DNA of 49,749 nt. Origin: a virus. The position numbers and the translations under genes were made by a program. The first letter of the stretch is position 1. Every line of letters begins with the position of its first letter. This document shows, one piece after another, positions 33,954 to 40,884 of this stretch. The notes under the pieces are model-generated. The model did not search any database. It saw nothing but the letters and a program-made list of their open reading frames with translations, and was not told the DNA's origin. The stretch is from positions 1 through 49,749 of the IMG/VR virus record IMGVR_UViG_3300017987_000129; one strand, given 5' to 3'.

Positions 33954-34238
33954 ATGTCTGTTCAATGTAAGTACGAATTAACTTTGAGGGCAAAAACAAG
34001 AGATATCACCGAAGAGGCTGGTGAAATCGAAGACAACATCAACTCTTTCATGAAGAACATGGGATTTCAGGAAGAAATTACAATTGCCACAGACATCCCT
34101 TTGATGATGACAACCGACAGATTATTGACAGAAAAAGAGCAACAAGAAGTCATTAACATGATGAACAAAACTCTTGTTGATCAAGGAAAAGAAAAGATGG
34201 AATGCTGCAACATTCGTTTGATGGAAGCAGCGAGATAA
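33954..34238 (+). CDS. Hypothetical protein
   Basis: 94 residues from ATG at 33954 (AAAAGGAA upstream). Helical, acidic; segment TEKEQQEVINMMNKTL. Stop overlaps the next start (TAATG). No family recognised. Confidence 0.58.
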   Translation: MSVQCKYELTLRAKTRDITEEAGEIEDNINSFMKNMGFQEEITIATDIPLMMTTDRLLTEKEQQEVINMMNKTLVDQGKEKMECCNIRLMEAAR

Positions 34239-34483
34239 TGAGCATTATGCCAGAACACCATAGAAGGTACGCTGTTGCTTGGAGTTTATACAAAGACGAT
34301 TCACTAAGCGAACAGTCAAAATTACTTCTTGAGCGTGAAATGGATGATGCACAAAACTATTTTAACTGGGACGAGTTTCAAGAATTCAAATTAACACTTC
34401 CGGGTTTTATGGAACATTGGGATGGAATGAAAGAGGAAGTATTATCTGAATTAGAAAAGCGTTTTGGTGATTTGGCGGTGTAA
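34238..34483 (+). CDS. Hypothetical protein overlapping a tRNA gene
   Basis: 81 residues, MSIMPEHHRRYAVAWSLYKD start. Its last codons (TTG GCG GTG TAA) are also the acceptor strand of tRNA-Leu(CAA) at 34474, a 10-base overlap. Unknown function. Confidence 0.58.
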   Translation: MSIMPEHHRRYAVAWSLYKDDSLSEQSKLLLEREMDDAQNYFNWDEFQEFKLTLPGFMEHWDGMKEEVLSELEKRFGDLAV

Positions 34484-34579
34484 GTGGAATTGGCATACCT
34501 GACTGGCTCAAGCCCAGTTGATGCGATTAAATCTGAAACATGGTTTTGGTCGTTGCGGTTTCGAAAGCCGTCATCGCCA
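34474..34579 (+). tRNA. tRNA-Leu(CAA) with 36-base variable region
   Basis: Acceptor GGCGGTG/CATCGCC, A73; anticodon arm ACTGG-CTCAAGC-CCAGT; T-arm GCGGT-TTCGAAA-GCCGT. The variable region (34519-34554) is 36 bases and can form a 9-pair stem GCGATTAAA/TTTGGTCGT. Lacks the G1-U72 of the other Leu tRNAs (G1-C72). Confidence 0.78.
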
Positions 34580-34602
34580 CTTTTAAAGGGTTTTTAAAAC
34601 CA

Positions 34603-34749
34603 ATGAACAACACAAACAACATAGCGGCATGGATTGTCGGCATAGTGGTATTTGGGGGATTTTTCTTGGTGATTCTATTTTCCCATATTGCTGATATGAA
34701 AGAAGAACGAAGAAAAAGAGAGAAAGAACAAAAACTTATTGAACATTGA
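34603..34749 (+). CDS. Single-span membrane protein
   Basis: 48 residues from ATG at 34603. One hydrophobic helix (IAAWIVGIVVFGGFFLVILF) and a charged cytoplasmic tail (KEERRKREKEQK). Unknown function. Confidence 0.5.
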   Translation: MNNTNNIAAWIVGIVVFGGFFLVILFSHIADMKEERRKREKEQKLIEH

Positions 34750-34873
34750 CATTTGATGATCTGGCGGGGTGGGAAGACACCCGGTTAGTTGGCCTGATCA
34801 ACTGTAAATCTAACGTTGTCGAAACGAACGCCATTTGGCGAAGAGGATTAGAGGTGGTCATCAAATGTCTTTT

Positions 34874-34958
34874 GGAAATGATCCGGCTGGATGAGGAGCC
34901 TGTTTTGAACACAGGTGGGCTGAAATACGCCTTTTGGGTTCGAGTCCCAACGTTTCCG
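34874..34958 (+). tRNA. tRNA-Ser(TGA)
   Basis: Acceptor GGAAATG/CGTTTCC, anticodon arm CCTGT-TTTGAAC-ACAGG, long variable arm, T-arm TTGGG-TTCGAGT-CCCAA, Ser-type discriminator G73. Confidence 0.9.
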
Positions 34959-34968
34959 CTTGAATTAC

Positions 34969-35057
34969 GGAAGAGCAAGCCGATTGGCGACGGCACCCGC
35001 CTCGAAAGCGGGCGAGCATGGTGACATGCCTTGGGGATTCAACTTCCTTCTCTTCCG
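34969..35057 (+). tRNA. tRNA-Ser(CGA)
   Basis: Acceptor GGAAGAG/CTCTTCC, anticodon arm CCCGC-CTCGAAA-GCGGG, long variable arm GAGCATGGTGACATGCC, T-loop TTCAACT, G73. Immediately followed by the SRP RNA. Confidence 0.9.
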
Positions 35058-35060
35058 CTA

Positions 35061-35136
35061 GGTGGTCCCTTCGGGGTGGACCGAACGAGAGGTTACCGGG
35101 TCAGGTCGGAAACGAAGCAGCCCAGCCTCTTTATTA
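35061..35136 (+). ncRNA. ffs: Signal recognition particle RNA (4.5S-type), compact
   Basis: The core GGTCAGG-TCG-GAAA-CGA-AGCAGCC (35099-35122) equals the E. coli 4.5S apical domain GGTCAGG-TCC-GGAA-GGA-AGCAGCC. The apical stem pair shows compensated change and keeps a GNRA loop. The asymmetric-loop side AGCAG, the internal loop TTACC/AG and an outer stem AGAGG/CCTCT (35088-35092/35126-35130) also fit. A separate hairpin (35064-35082) precedes. This is the Ffh-binding domain, so the phage RNA could assemble with host Ffh. Sits between two Ser tRNAs with almost no spacer. Confidence 0.85.
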
Positions 35137-35137
35137 C

Positions 35138-35222
35138 AGAGGGTAAGCGAATTGGTTAGCAGCCTCGTTGGAACCGAGGTGCCCTGAAATACGGGTTGCG
35201 GGTTCAAGCCCCGTGCCCTCTG
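35138..35222 (+). tRNA. tRNA-Ser(GGA)
   Basis: Acceptor AGAGGGT/GCCCTCT, anticodon arm CCTCG-TTGGAAC-CGAGG, variable arm TGCCCTGAAATACGGGT, T-loop TTCAAGC, G73. Confidence 0.9.
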
Positions 35223-35223
35223 C

Positions 35224-35431
35224 TATGAAAAAATTGAAATCAATTTTATTAACAGAACAAGATGTTGAAAATTACAAACCAGTTATTGGGTCACAAATCG
35301 ATGTAATTCTCGTACCTGAATCGTGTCGAGATACATTTTTTAAATCCAAAGCGTTCATGGCATTGTGGCCATGTGTTTGTAATTCTCCTGATAAACATGT
35401 TTTGTTCTATCAAAACTTCCAGAAACAGTGA
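35224..35431 (+). CDS. Hypothetical protein
   Basis: 68 residues from ATG at 35224, two bases after tRNA-Ser(GGA). MKKLKSILLTEQDVENYK start. No domain recognised; no clear binding site, so expression is uncertain. Confidence 0.45.
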
Positions 35432-35490
35432 AAAAACATCGATCTGACTCGTATCAAGGACGAGCATCAACTTTTTTCAAGGAGAAAGAC

Positions 35491-35925
35491 ATGAAAGTGC
35501 GAGTTTGGAATGGTGATCAAAGTGAATGTCTTGGAATTGGCGATTATGATGAAGATGTAGCTGTGTATTTTATTCACATGCCTGATGGCAGTCTTCGCTC
35601 TATATCAAATGCAGAGCAAGAGCCTACACCAGACATGATTCCTGAAGGTGCACAGGTCATCAAATCAGACGACAATCCAAAGATTGTTTTGGAAAACGGC
35701 GAGGTTGTTTATGGTTGCCAGACTTGGTGGCATCCTCTCGAAAGAGAAGCTGAAATCATAAATAAACTTGCAGAAGTTGTTAATGAACAAACCATTCCAG
35801 AATGGCTTGAAAAGCCGAATGAATCTTTCAGTGGAAGAAAGCCTCAAGAGCTTCTTGAAAAAGGTGAATTCAGTCCATTTCTGGCAATGATTTATCAACT
35901 GAGAAGCGGAGAGCCCAGTTCGTAA
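35491..35925 (+). CDS. Hypothetical protein
   Basis: 144 residues from ATG at 35491, chosen for AAGGAG upstream; a GTG at 35428 would add 21 residues. Beta-rich N-terminal half (MKVRVWNGDQSECLGIGDY) and helical C-terminal half. Unknown. Confidence 0.6.
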   Translation: MKVRVWNGDQSECLGIGDYDEDVAVYFIHMPDGSLRSISNAEQEPTPDMIPEGAQVIKSDDNPKIVLENGEVVYGCQTWWHPLEREAEIINKLAEVVNEQTIPEWLEKPNESFSGRKPQELLEKGEFSPFLAMIYQLRSGEPSS

Positions 35926-35940
35926 AAGGAGAAAACAACA

Positions 35941-35976
35941 TGATTAAGTTCAATTTGGAGGATGGTTTCACTTAAG
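35941..35976 (+). CDS. Eleven-codon ORF with Shine-Dalgarno
   Basis: ATG ATT AAG ... TAA, with AAAAGGAG 8 bases upstream. Ends in the inverted repeat CTTAAGG-CTAAAA-CCTTAAG that abuts the binding site of the next gene, so it may be a regulatory uORF. Confidence 0.35.
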
Positions 35977-35999
35977 GCTAAAACCTTAAGGAGAAACCA

Positions 36000-36395
36000 G
36001 TGCAAAAACGTTACATTCATCATGGTCTTCGTCACATGAAGACCACACAGGAACGTCGTGCAAACGGCAAAAGACATTTTTTAGAAATCGACGATTACAA
36101 AATCAAGATTCGACCAAAACGAAACGCAACTAATCTCCCTGAAGCATGGGATGATTACTGGATCGATGTGCCGAAGTCTTGGAAAAAACACAGAAGAACA
36201 CAGTACAAACAAAACAAGCATTCAGTTTTCTTCAATATGGTTGGTTATGGTGATCAATTCAAAATTGGTGATCGAACTTATCTAAAGAAGAAAAGTTGGT
36301 CAGGCGTGCCTTATATGGATGCGATTGAAATTGAAACAGGAAAAGAAATCAATGTTGATTGGTACGCTTTTGTAGAGTGGCCAATTAGAAAGTGA
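36000..36395 (+). CDS. Basic hypothetical protein
   Basis: 131 residues from GTG at 36000 with AAGGAG upstream. Lys/Arg/His-rich segment (PKSWKKHRRTQYKQNKH) and a beta-rich end. Possibly RNA-binding; family not recognised. Its binding site lies just after a 7-bp hairpin. Confidence 0.58.
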   Translation: MQKRYIHHGLRHMKTTQERRANGKRHFLEIDDYKIKIRPKRNATNLPEAWDDYWIDVPKSWKKHRRTQYKQNKHSVFFNMVGYGDQFKIGDRTYLKKKSWSGVPYMDAIEIETGKEINVDWYAFVEWPIRK

Positions 36396-36398
36396 ATT

Positions 36399-36578
36399 AT
36401 GACCACTGATTACAATGGTTATAGTTGGATCAAAGTTAAACGTTATAAGATGGACGAATCGCTTTCGTGGGAAGAGCGATACAAACAACTTGAACAACAT
36501 CATGTTGAGGAAACAACTTTTCTGATCAATGAAGTCAGAAAATTGGCTTCTCAACAAAATGGATCGGATAGAGCCTAG
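36399..36578 (+). CDS. Small conserved phage protein overlapping a tRNA
   Basis: 59 residues, MTTDYNGYSWIKVKRYKMDE then LSWEERYKQLEQHH; helical. Stop TAG (36576-36578) lies within the acceptor strand of tRNA-Ser(GCT). Unknown role. Confidence 0.55.
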   Translation: MTTDYNGYSWIKVKRYKMDESLSWEERYKQLEQHHVEETTFLINEVRKLASQQNGSDRA

Positions 36579-36658
36579 GCAAATATTGGTTCGTTGCGAC
36601 AGACTGCTAATCTGTTCCGGTGAAATACCCGGTGCGAGTTCGATTCTCGTGGGCTCTG
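36570..36658 (+). tRNA. tRNA-Ser(GCT)
   Basis: Acceptor AGAGCCT/GGGCTCT, anticodon arm ACAGA-CTGCTAA-TCTGT, long variable arm, T-arm GCGAG-TTCGATT-CTCGT, G73. Confidence 0.92.
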
Positions 36659-36674
36659 CTTAGAAAGGAATGAC

Positions 36675-37391
36675 ATGATAATCAAAGGCAAACCATCTGG
36701 TGACGGCGAATGCTTCTGTTTTGAGGTTACAGAAGAGGAGTATCGTCGAGTTTGTGGTGACGAGTCATGGAAGCTCGAACTGGAAACTTTTGCCATCGAC
36801 GACGAAGATGCCAGAGAATGTGGCCGTGAGCCAATTCTTCCATCTGAAAGATGTTGGCGAATTTACCCATCTGAAATCATGAAGGCTTTGAAGGTTGAAC
36901 GAAACAAAGAAGTAGCTTTAGAAATCAAAGTTCACAAAGAGAAATACCAACCAGATGAAGCTTTGGTTGCCAATGTTCGAGAATGGCTGGGAGAAGAAGG
37001 AATCAATCAGTTCCGAAAATGGAAAGAAGAACATGGAACTGTTTCTCCTGTGATTGGGGGTTTGATTCCTCATCCAGTTCATTTCCGGGAAGGAATGCAT
37101 GTCAGGAACAAACTTAGAGAATTGACCAATAATTCATGGACATCGCATGAATACGATGACCGTTGGACTTCTGTCATTGAAGAAGCGATCAGAACAGAGG
37201 CAGTTGAAATTGAAATCGAAAAGCTGAAGGAAGCTATTGACTATATTTCTAAAGTCAATAACCCTAAGCTCAAAGACCTTCGATGGATTGATGAGAATGG
37301 AGAAGAAGTTGAAGTAAGCAAAGAACGAATGGAAGAATGGCGATTTATAGGACTTTCAAACACTATATTCGCTGAACACTATTTATTTTAA
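36675..37391 (+). CDS. Hypothetical protein
   Basis: 238 residues, ATG after AAAGGAATGAC. Acidic, mostly helical (IRTEAVEIEIEKLKEAID); no catalytic motif. Largest non-EF-Tu protein in the tRNA array. Confidence 0.65.
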   Translation: MIIKGKPSGDGECFCFEVTEEEYRRVCGDESWKLELETFAIDDEDARECGREPILPSERCWRIYPSEIMKALKVERNKEVALEIKVHKEKYQPDEALVANVREWLGEEGINQFRKWKEEHGTVSPVIGGLIPHPVHFREGMHVRNKLRELTNNSWTSHEYDDRWTSVIEEAIRTEAVEIEIEKLKEAIDYISKVNNPKLKDLRWIDENGEEVEVSKERMEEWRFIGLSNTIFAEHYLF

Positions 37392-37401
37392 GGATTGGCT
37401 T

Positions 37402-37482
37402 ATGACGGAATTCAGGCGTCGATATACTGCACACATGGAGGCAAAAAGATTTGACAGAATTATAGAAGATATACTTGAATAA
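37402..37482 (+). CDS. Small basic peptide
   Basis: 26 residues (MTEFRRRYTAHMEAKRF start) with AAGGA upstream of ATG 37402. Just before tRNA-Leu(CAA). Weakly supported. Confidence 0.4.
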   Translation: MTEFRRRYTAHMEAKRFDRIIEDILE

Positions 37483-37489
37483 CAACCAC

Positions 37490-37573
37490 GCCGGAGTGGT
37501 GGAATCGGCAGACACGCCAGATTCAAGATCTGGTGCTCATTAGAGCGTGAGGGTTCAAATCCCTCCTCCGGTA
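37490..37573 (+). tRNA. tRNA-Leu(CAA), canonical class II
   Basis: Acceptor GCCGGAG/CTCCGGT (G1-U72), A73, anticodon arm CCAGA-TTCAAGA-TCTGG, variable arm TGCTCATTAGAGCG, T-loop TTCAAAT. Second tRNA for UUG in the array. Confidence 0.93.
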
Positions 37574-37575
37574 TT

Positions 37576-37704
37576 GAACCATGTTGAACTCAGGGTTAGA
37601 TACCTTGGTTCAAATCGATCATTACATCACGAATAAGTAATGGTTGATTTACAGCTCTTCGTGAGAGACTGATTTATGGTTCTTTAAATCATCCTCATTT
37701 ATAA
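37576..37704 (+). ncRNA. Structured non-coding segment, unidentified
   Basis: TTGAACCA..TGGTTCAA is a perfect 8-bp stem. ATCGATCATTAC pairs with GTAATGGTTGAT with G-U pairs, and CTCT-TCGTG-AGAG forms a third hairpin. No tRNA T-loop and no known RNA family recognised. Follows tRNA-Leu(CAA) directly and could be a processing element or a small RNA. Confidence 0.4.
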
Positions 37705-37719
37705 TGAAAAATAAAATTT

Positions 37720-37947
37720 ATGAATCAAAAAACAAAAGCTATTGCTGAAGAATTAAATGAAGCATTTAAGAATGCCAATTTAACTAAAAATCAAACTACT
37801 ATTGTCGGCATGGCCGATAATAGTATTATTGTTTATGTTGAAAGAGGCGACAAATACACTGTTGAGCAAATCATCCAAAAGAACACTTCTTGGAATGAAG
37901 CAAAAATAGAGATCAAGGTTTTAGATGGCAAAATTAAACCTCTTTAA
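37720..37947 (+). CDS. Hypothetical protein
   Basis: 75 residues, MNQKTKAIAEELNEAFKNAN; mixed alpha/beta with VGMADNSIIVYVERGD. No obvious binding site. Overlaps the next frame. Confidence 0.5.
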   Translation: MNQKTKAIAEELNEAFKNANLTKNQTTIVGMADNSIIVYVERGDKYTVEQIIQKNTSWNEAKIEIKVLDGKIKPL

Positions 37948-38077
37948 AGAAAGCATCAGGAAATATTTTGAACCGCTGACGAAATGATGGTTCTGGACAT
38001 ATGTCTTTCCTGCGATTGTAATTGTCTCGATGGTCTTAGTATACATCGAGGTATACAATCCCGAATTGATAAAATAA
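37925..38077 (+). pseudogene. Small membrane-protein frame with in-frame TGA at 37985
   Basis: ATG 37925 with AAGG upstream gives 20 residues (MAKLNLFKESIRKYFEPLTK), then TGA directly followed by TGG TTC TGG and a clear membrane helix (YVFPAIVIVSMVLVYIEVY), ending TAA at 38075. The sense continues without any further stop, so either a nonsense mutation or readthrough. Confidence 0.45.
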
Positions 38078-38150
38078 GGCCCGGTACGCAAACGGCAAAG
38101 CGGTCTGATTTAGGTTCAGATGTCTGTCGGTTCGAATCCGACTCGGGCTA
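38078..38150 (+). tRNA. tRNA-Leu(TAG), short variable arm
   Basis: Acceptor GGCCCGG/TCGGGCT with G1-U72, A73. D-arm CGC-AAACGGCAAA-GCG, anticodon arm TCTGA-TTTAGGT-TCAGA, 6-base variable loop, T-arm GTCGG-TTCGAAT-CCGAC. Decodes CUA; it is not an amber suppressor. Confidence 0.83.
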
Positions 38151-38179
38151 TTTTTAGGAGCAATAGACTACTATATTAC

Positions 38180-38518
38180 ATGAAGAAAATCTTCGTTTCA
38201 ATATTCATGTTTTTAGCTTTAATGATTGCCAGTTACTCGGCTTTTGGCCCTTGGGATACATATCGGAGTTATGGCGAAGGAGATGGTCTTTCTCAAACCG
38301 TGCACGTTGGCAATGTTCCAGTTTGGTTTGGGGAAATGATGGGTTGGGAAACCCAATTAGAAAGCGATAATAAATATCTCGCACATCTGAATACCAAAAT
38401 TAAATTTTATGAGCAGGAAATAAGAAAAGGAAATTCGCAAAGATTTTCTGTTGCTTTAAGAGATGCCAGAGAAGAGAAAAAATCGATAATTCGCAGATTA
38501 CGGCGAAATAACAACTAA
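38180..38518 (+). CDS. Exported or membrane-anchored protein
   Basis: 112 residues from ATG at 38180. N-terminal signal-like helix (MKKIFVSIFMFLALMIAS). Then a Gly/Trp segment and a basic coiled tail (EEKKSIIRRLRRNN). ATG follows CTATATTAC directly, an AT-rich promoter-like box. Function unknown. Confidence 0.6.
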   Translation: MKKIFVSIFMFLALMIASYSAFGPWDTYRSYGEGDGLSQTVHVGNVPVWFGEMMGWETQLESDNKYLAHLNTKIKFYEQEIRKGNSQRFSVALRDAREEKKSIIRRLRRNNN

Positions 38519-38557
38519 ATCTCATGAAAAACAGGGAAAGATTTCAAGGAAGGAATT

Positions 38558-38674
38558 ATGATTTTGTTGGCTAAAATCGCTGTAGGCGTTTCTCTCGTAT
38601 CTTTGTATATTGTTGCATTGTACAAAGATTGGGGGGTTAAACCTAAACATGACGACGACACAGAAAATTCTTGA
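38558..38674 (+). CDS. Tiny membrane protein overlapping pyrE
   Basis: 38 residues from ATG at 38558 with AAGGAAGG upstream; one helix (AKIAVGVSLVSLYIVALY). Its end overlaps the start of pyrE by 26 bases, suggesting coupling. Confidence 0.55.
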   Translation: MILLAKIAVGVSLVSLYIVALYKDWGVKPKHDDDTENS

Positions 38675-39293
38675 CGATTACTACGCAGGTCTCAAAAAGA
38701 GAGCCTCTGCTCGTTCCAAGCTTATTGAAATCATCAAAAAAGATGCTTTAGAGTTTGGAGATTTCACTTTAAAATCGGGCGAAAAAACCAATTTCTATCT
38801 CGATTTAAGACGAGTTGCTTTGGAATCAACAGGGCTTGATCTCATTGTCCAAACAATGCATGAAATCATGCATGTTGCAGAAGTTGGCCGAAGATTTGAC
38901 GAACCTTTTGATGCCATCGGTGGTCCTTCTATTGGGGCAGATCCGATTGTCAGTGCGTTTTTGTACAATCAAGGTCGTGTAAAGCACCCTGTTCGTGGTT
39001 TCCTGATTCGAAAAGAATCCAAAGAACATGGTCGTGGTGGCCCAATTGTTGGATCTGTTAAACCGGGCGACAAAGTCATTGTGGTTGATGATGTAGTGAC
39101 AAGTGGAGGTAGTTTGTTACGAGCATGTGAAATCATTACTGAATTTGGATGTGAAGTAACAAAAGTCGTCGCAATTGTTGATCGCTTAGCTGGAGCAAAA
39201 CACAGATTTACTGATAAAAACTTGGACTTTGTGTCGATACTTACCATTGACGACATTGCAACCAAGACATATCAAGCACAAAACTTACAATAA
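38649..39293 (+). CDS. pyrE: Orotate phosphoribosyltransferase
   Basis: 214 residues from ATG at 38649. GDFTLKSGEKTNFYLDLRRV is the OPRT N-terminal signature, IGGPSIGADPI the substrate region and VIVVDDVVTSGGSLL the PRPP-binding motif. Forms OMP from orotate and PRPP, and complements the phage CTP synthase in pyrimidine supply. Confidence 0.93.
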   Translation: MTTTQKILDDYYAGLKKRASARSKLIEIIKKDALEFGDFTLKSGEKTNFYLDLRRVALESTGLDLIVQTMHEIMHVAEVGRRFDEPFDAIGGPSIGADPIVSAFLYNQGRVKHPVRGFLIRKESKEHGRGGPIVGSVKPGDKVIVVDDVVTSGGSLLRACEIITEFGCEVTKVVAIVDRLAGAKHRFTDKNLDFVSILTIDDIATKTYQAQNLQ

Positions 39294-39324
39294 CAACTTT
39301 ACATCATAGAATTTAAACCGTAGA

Positions 39325-39633
39325 ATGAATTGGGAGAAACATAGAAATGACCTCCAAAATGGCGAAACAGTTCAATTTCGCCCACGAGGCAATAGTATGT
39401 CGCCAAAAATTGAATCTGGTGACCTTGTAACAGTTGAACCTATAGGGTTTGAGCCATTAGAGAAAGGTGACATTGTCTTCTGTCGAGTTAAAGGAAACTA
39501 TTACGTTCACTTAATTCAAGCTGTTCAACAAAAGATGGGTGGTTACCGATATCAAATCGGAAACAACAGAAACAGAACAAATGGGACAATCGGCATTGAT
39601 AACATTTTTGGTTTGGTAACCGAAGTGGAGTAA
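39325..39633 (+). CDS. S24/S26-type peptidase-like protein
   Basis: 102 residues. RPRGNSMSPKIESGDLVTVEP contains the Ser nucleophile block (G-N-S-M) of LexA/signal-peptidase-like folds; the later Lys dyad position is uncertain (GNYYVHLIQAVQQK). No DNA-binding domain. Possibly a processing or anti-SOS factor. Confidence 0.65.
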   Translation: MNWEKHRNDLQNGETVQFRPRGNSMSPKIESGDLVTVEPIGFEPLEKGDIVFCRVKGNYYVHLIQAVQQKMGGYRYQIGNNRNRTNGTIGIDNIFGLVTEVE

Positions 39634-39636
39634 ACC

Positions 39637-40437
39637 ATGCGTAAAGACATGAAAAAAGTAATTGTCACACCCGGACGTGTTGGTGGTGGTGGAAAATATC
39701 CTCGTCATCGTTACAGGTTCGAATTGGATGATGAAGATTACGAAATCATTCGTGAACGTGGAACTCCCAAAGGTCGTGGCATGAGGAAGCCACACGAACA
39801 GGGTTGGGATACTACCAAAGAACAAACAGATCATCTTGGGCCTATCATCGGACTTCTCAAAAAGAATGTGGGCCGAAAATGGAACGATGTCTGGTCAGAA
39901 ATTTGTGAATTCGCCGACACTCGTGATTTGATGGGCGATCACCTTCGCCGACACGTTATGTGGTTTGTTGAAACTGCCACAGAAATCAATGACAAAGGCG
40001 AAGTTGTCAGCAAACCTCATGGTAGTCGTTTTTATTGGAGGAACGAATTCTACGTTCATCCTGAAACTGGCGTACTTTGCGAAGGCAAAAAGAAGATTCG
40101 AAAATATCAACGACCACAACGTGTTTTGATTGAAGTAGAAAATCAGCAGTACGTCCAACATGATGGATTGTGGTATCGTGTGAAAATGAAACCTGTTCCT
40201 GTTGTTGGCAAAAATGCTTGGGGCAATCCTGAATACGATAATTCTGTTCGGGATGTTTTCGTTGGCAGCCAAATTGCACACAGTGTCTACAGCAACTATA
40301 ATTACAACATTTATTGTCGTTATGGCAATGGCCCGGATGGCAACCTGCAATATTGCTGTCACAAAGAATCTGCAAACAGTAAAGAGATCAAAAAGATCAA
40401 TGAACATCTCGCAAAGAAGTCCAAAAAGAGTGCTTGA
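39637..40437 (+). CDS. Conserved hypothetical protein
   Basis: 266 residues. VGRKWNDVWSEICEFAD, DHLRRHVMWFVET and FYVHPETGVLCEGKKKIRKY form a recognisable uncharacterised pattern that I have seen in planctomycete-type genomes. Start 3 bases after the preceding stop. C-terminal Cys/Tyr-rich section (YCRYGNGPDGNLQYCCHK). Confidence 0.65.
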   Translation: MRKDMKKVIVTPGRVGGGGKYPRHRYRFELDDEDYEIIRERGTPKGRGMRKPHEQGWDTTKEQTDHLGPIIGLLKKNVGRKWNDVWSEICEFADTRDLMGDHLRRHVMWFVETATEINDKGEVVSKPHGSRFYWRNEFYVHPETGVLCEGKKKIRKYQRPQRVLIEVENQQYVQHDGLWYRVKMKPVPVVGKNAWGNPEYDNSVRDVFVGSQIAHSVYSNYNYNIYCRYGNGPDGNLQYCCHKESANSKEIKKINEHLAKKSKKSA

Positions 40438-40684
40438 AGACTTAGCTGTTCAAGCACAATGCGAATTCGGTTTATCGTATGATCAATTTCATCATGCACA
40501 AAGCACCGGCAAACCTGTGCCGGAATATTGTTTACCCGGACGCATGTTGATGAAGCAATCACCAGAAGTTCGAGAAAAGCTGAAATCACTCACTTCTGAT
40601 GACATTGCCAACTCTATTCCTTTTGATGTGTTTATGACTGAAAGATCGAAAAGACAGAGAAAGAGATTTGTCTCCCTGTCTTGA
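40400..40684 (+). CDS. Hypothetical protein
   Basis: 94 residues from ATG at 40400, overlapping the previous gene by 38 bases. Contains FGLSYDQFHHAQSTGKPVPE and a basic end (TERSKRQRKRF). No family recognised. Confidence 0.5.
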   Translation: MNISQRSPKRVLEDLAVQAQCEFGLSYDQFHHAQSTGKPVPEYCLPGRMLMKQSPEVREKLKSLTSDDIANSIPFDVFMTERSKRQRKRFVSLS

Positions 40685-40707
40685 CCCACTTTACTGGCTG
40701 AATTAAA

Positions 40708-40884
40708 ATGAAGCTTCAACTTCCGAAAAGTTGGTACGAGTCCAAAATGGAACTCGATGAATTTGATTGCACGGCAGGATTGCGAAAGGATGCTCAAAAT
40801 GCCAAAGACGGTTTACACGAAAGCCCCAGAAGTTCAGGAGATAGCCGAGAGGTACATCGAGAAATACCACAGTCATTTGATTGA
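40708..40884 (+). CDS. Small overlapping ORF (uncertain)
   Basis: 58 residues; the first 33 (MKLQLPKSWYESKMELDE then FDCTAGL) look genuine and recall short phage proteins, but the rest overlaps the metallopeptidase gene in another frame. No good binding site. Confidence 0.35.
   Translation: MKLQLPKSWYESKMELDEFDCTAGLRKDAQNAKDGLHESPRSSGDSREVHREIPQSFD

Noticed and set aside
34765-34873. tRNA-like stretch (GGCGGGG, D-arm-like GGG..CCC, CTGTAAAT)
   Set aside because: No matching 3' acceptor strand and no TTCRANY T-loop; at most a degenerate tRNA half between two genuine elements.
32782-37987. Genetic-code reassignment of TAG or TGA
   Set aside because: TAG ends CTP synthase and other genes at the expected C-terminus and TGA ends many genes; only two tiny frames are interrupted.
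38078-38150. Possible amber-suppressor tRNA because the anticodon is written TAG
   Set aside because: 5'-UAG-3' as anticodon decodes CUA (Leu). A suppressor would need CUA or UUA as anticodon, and none was found.
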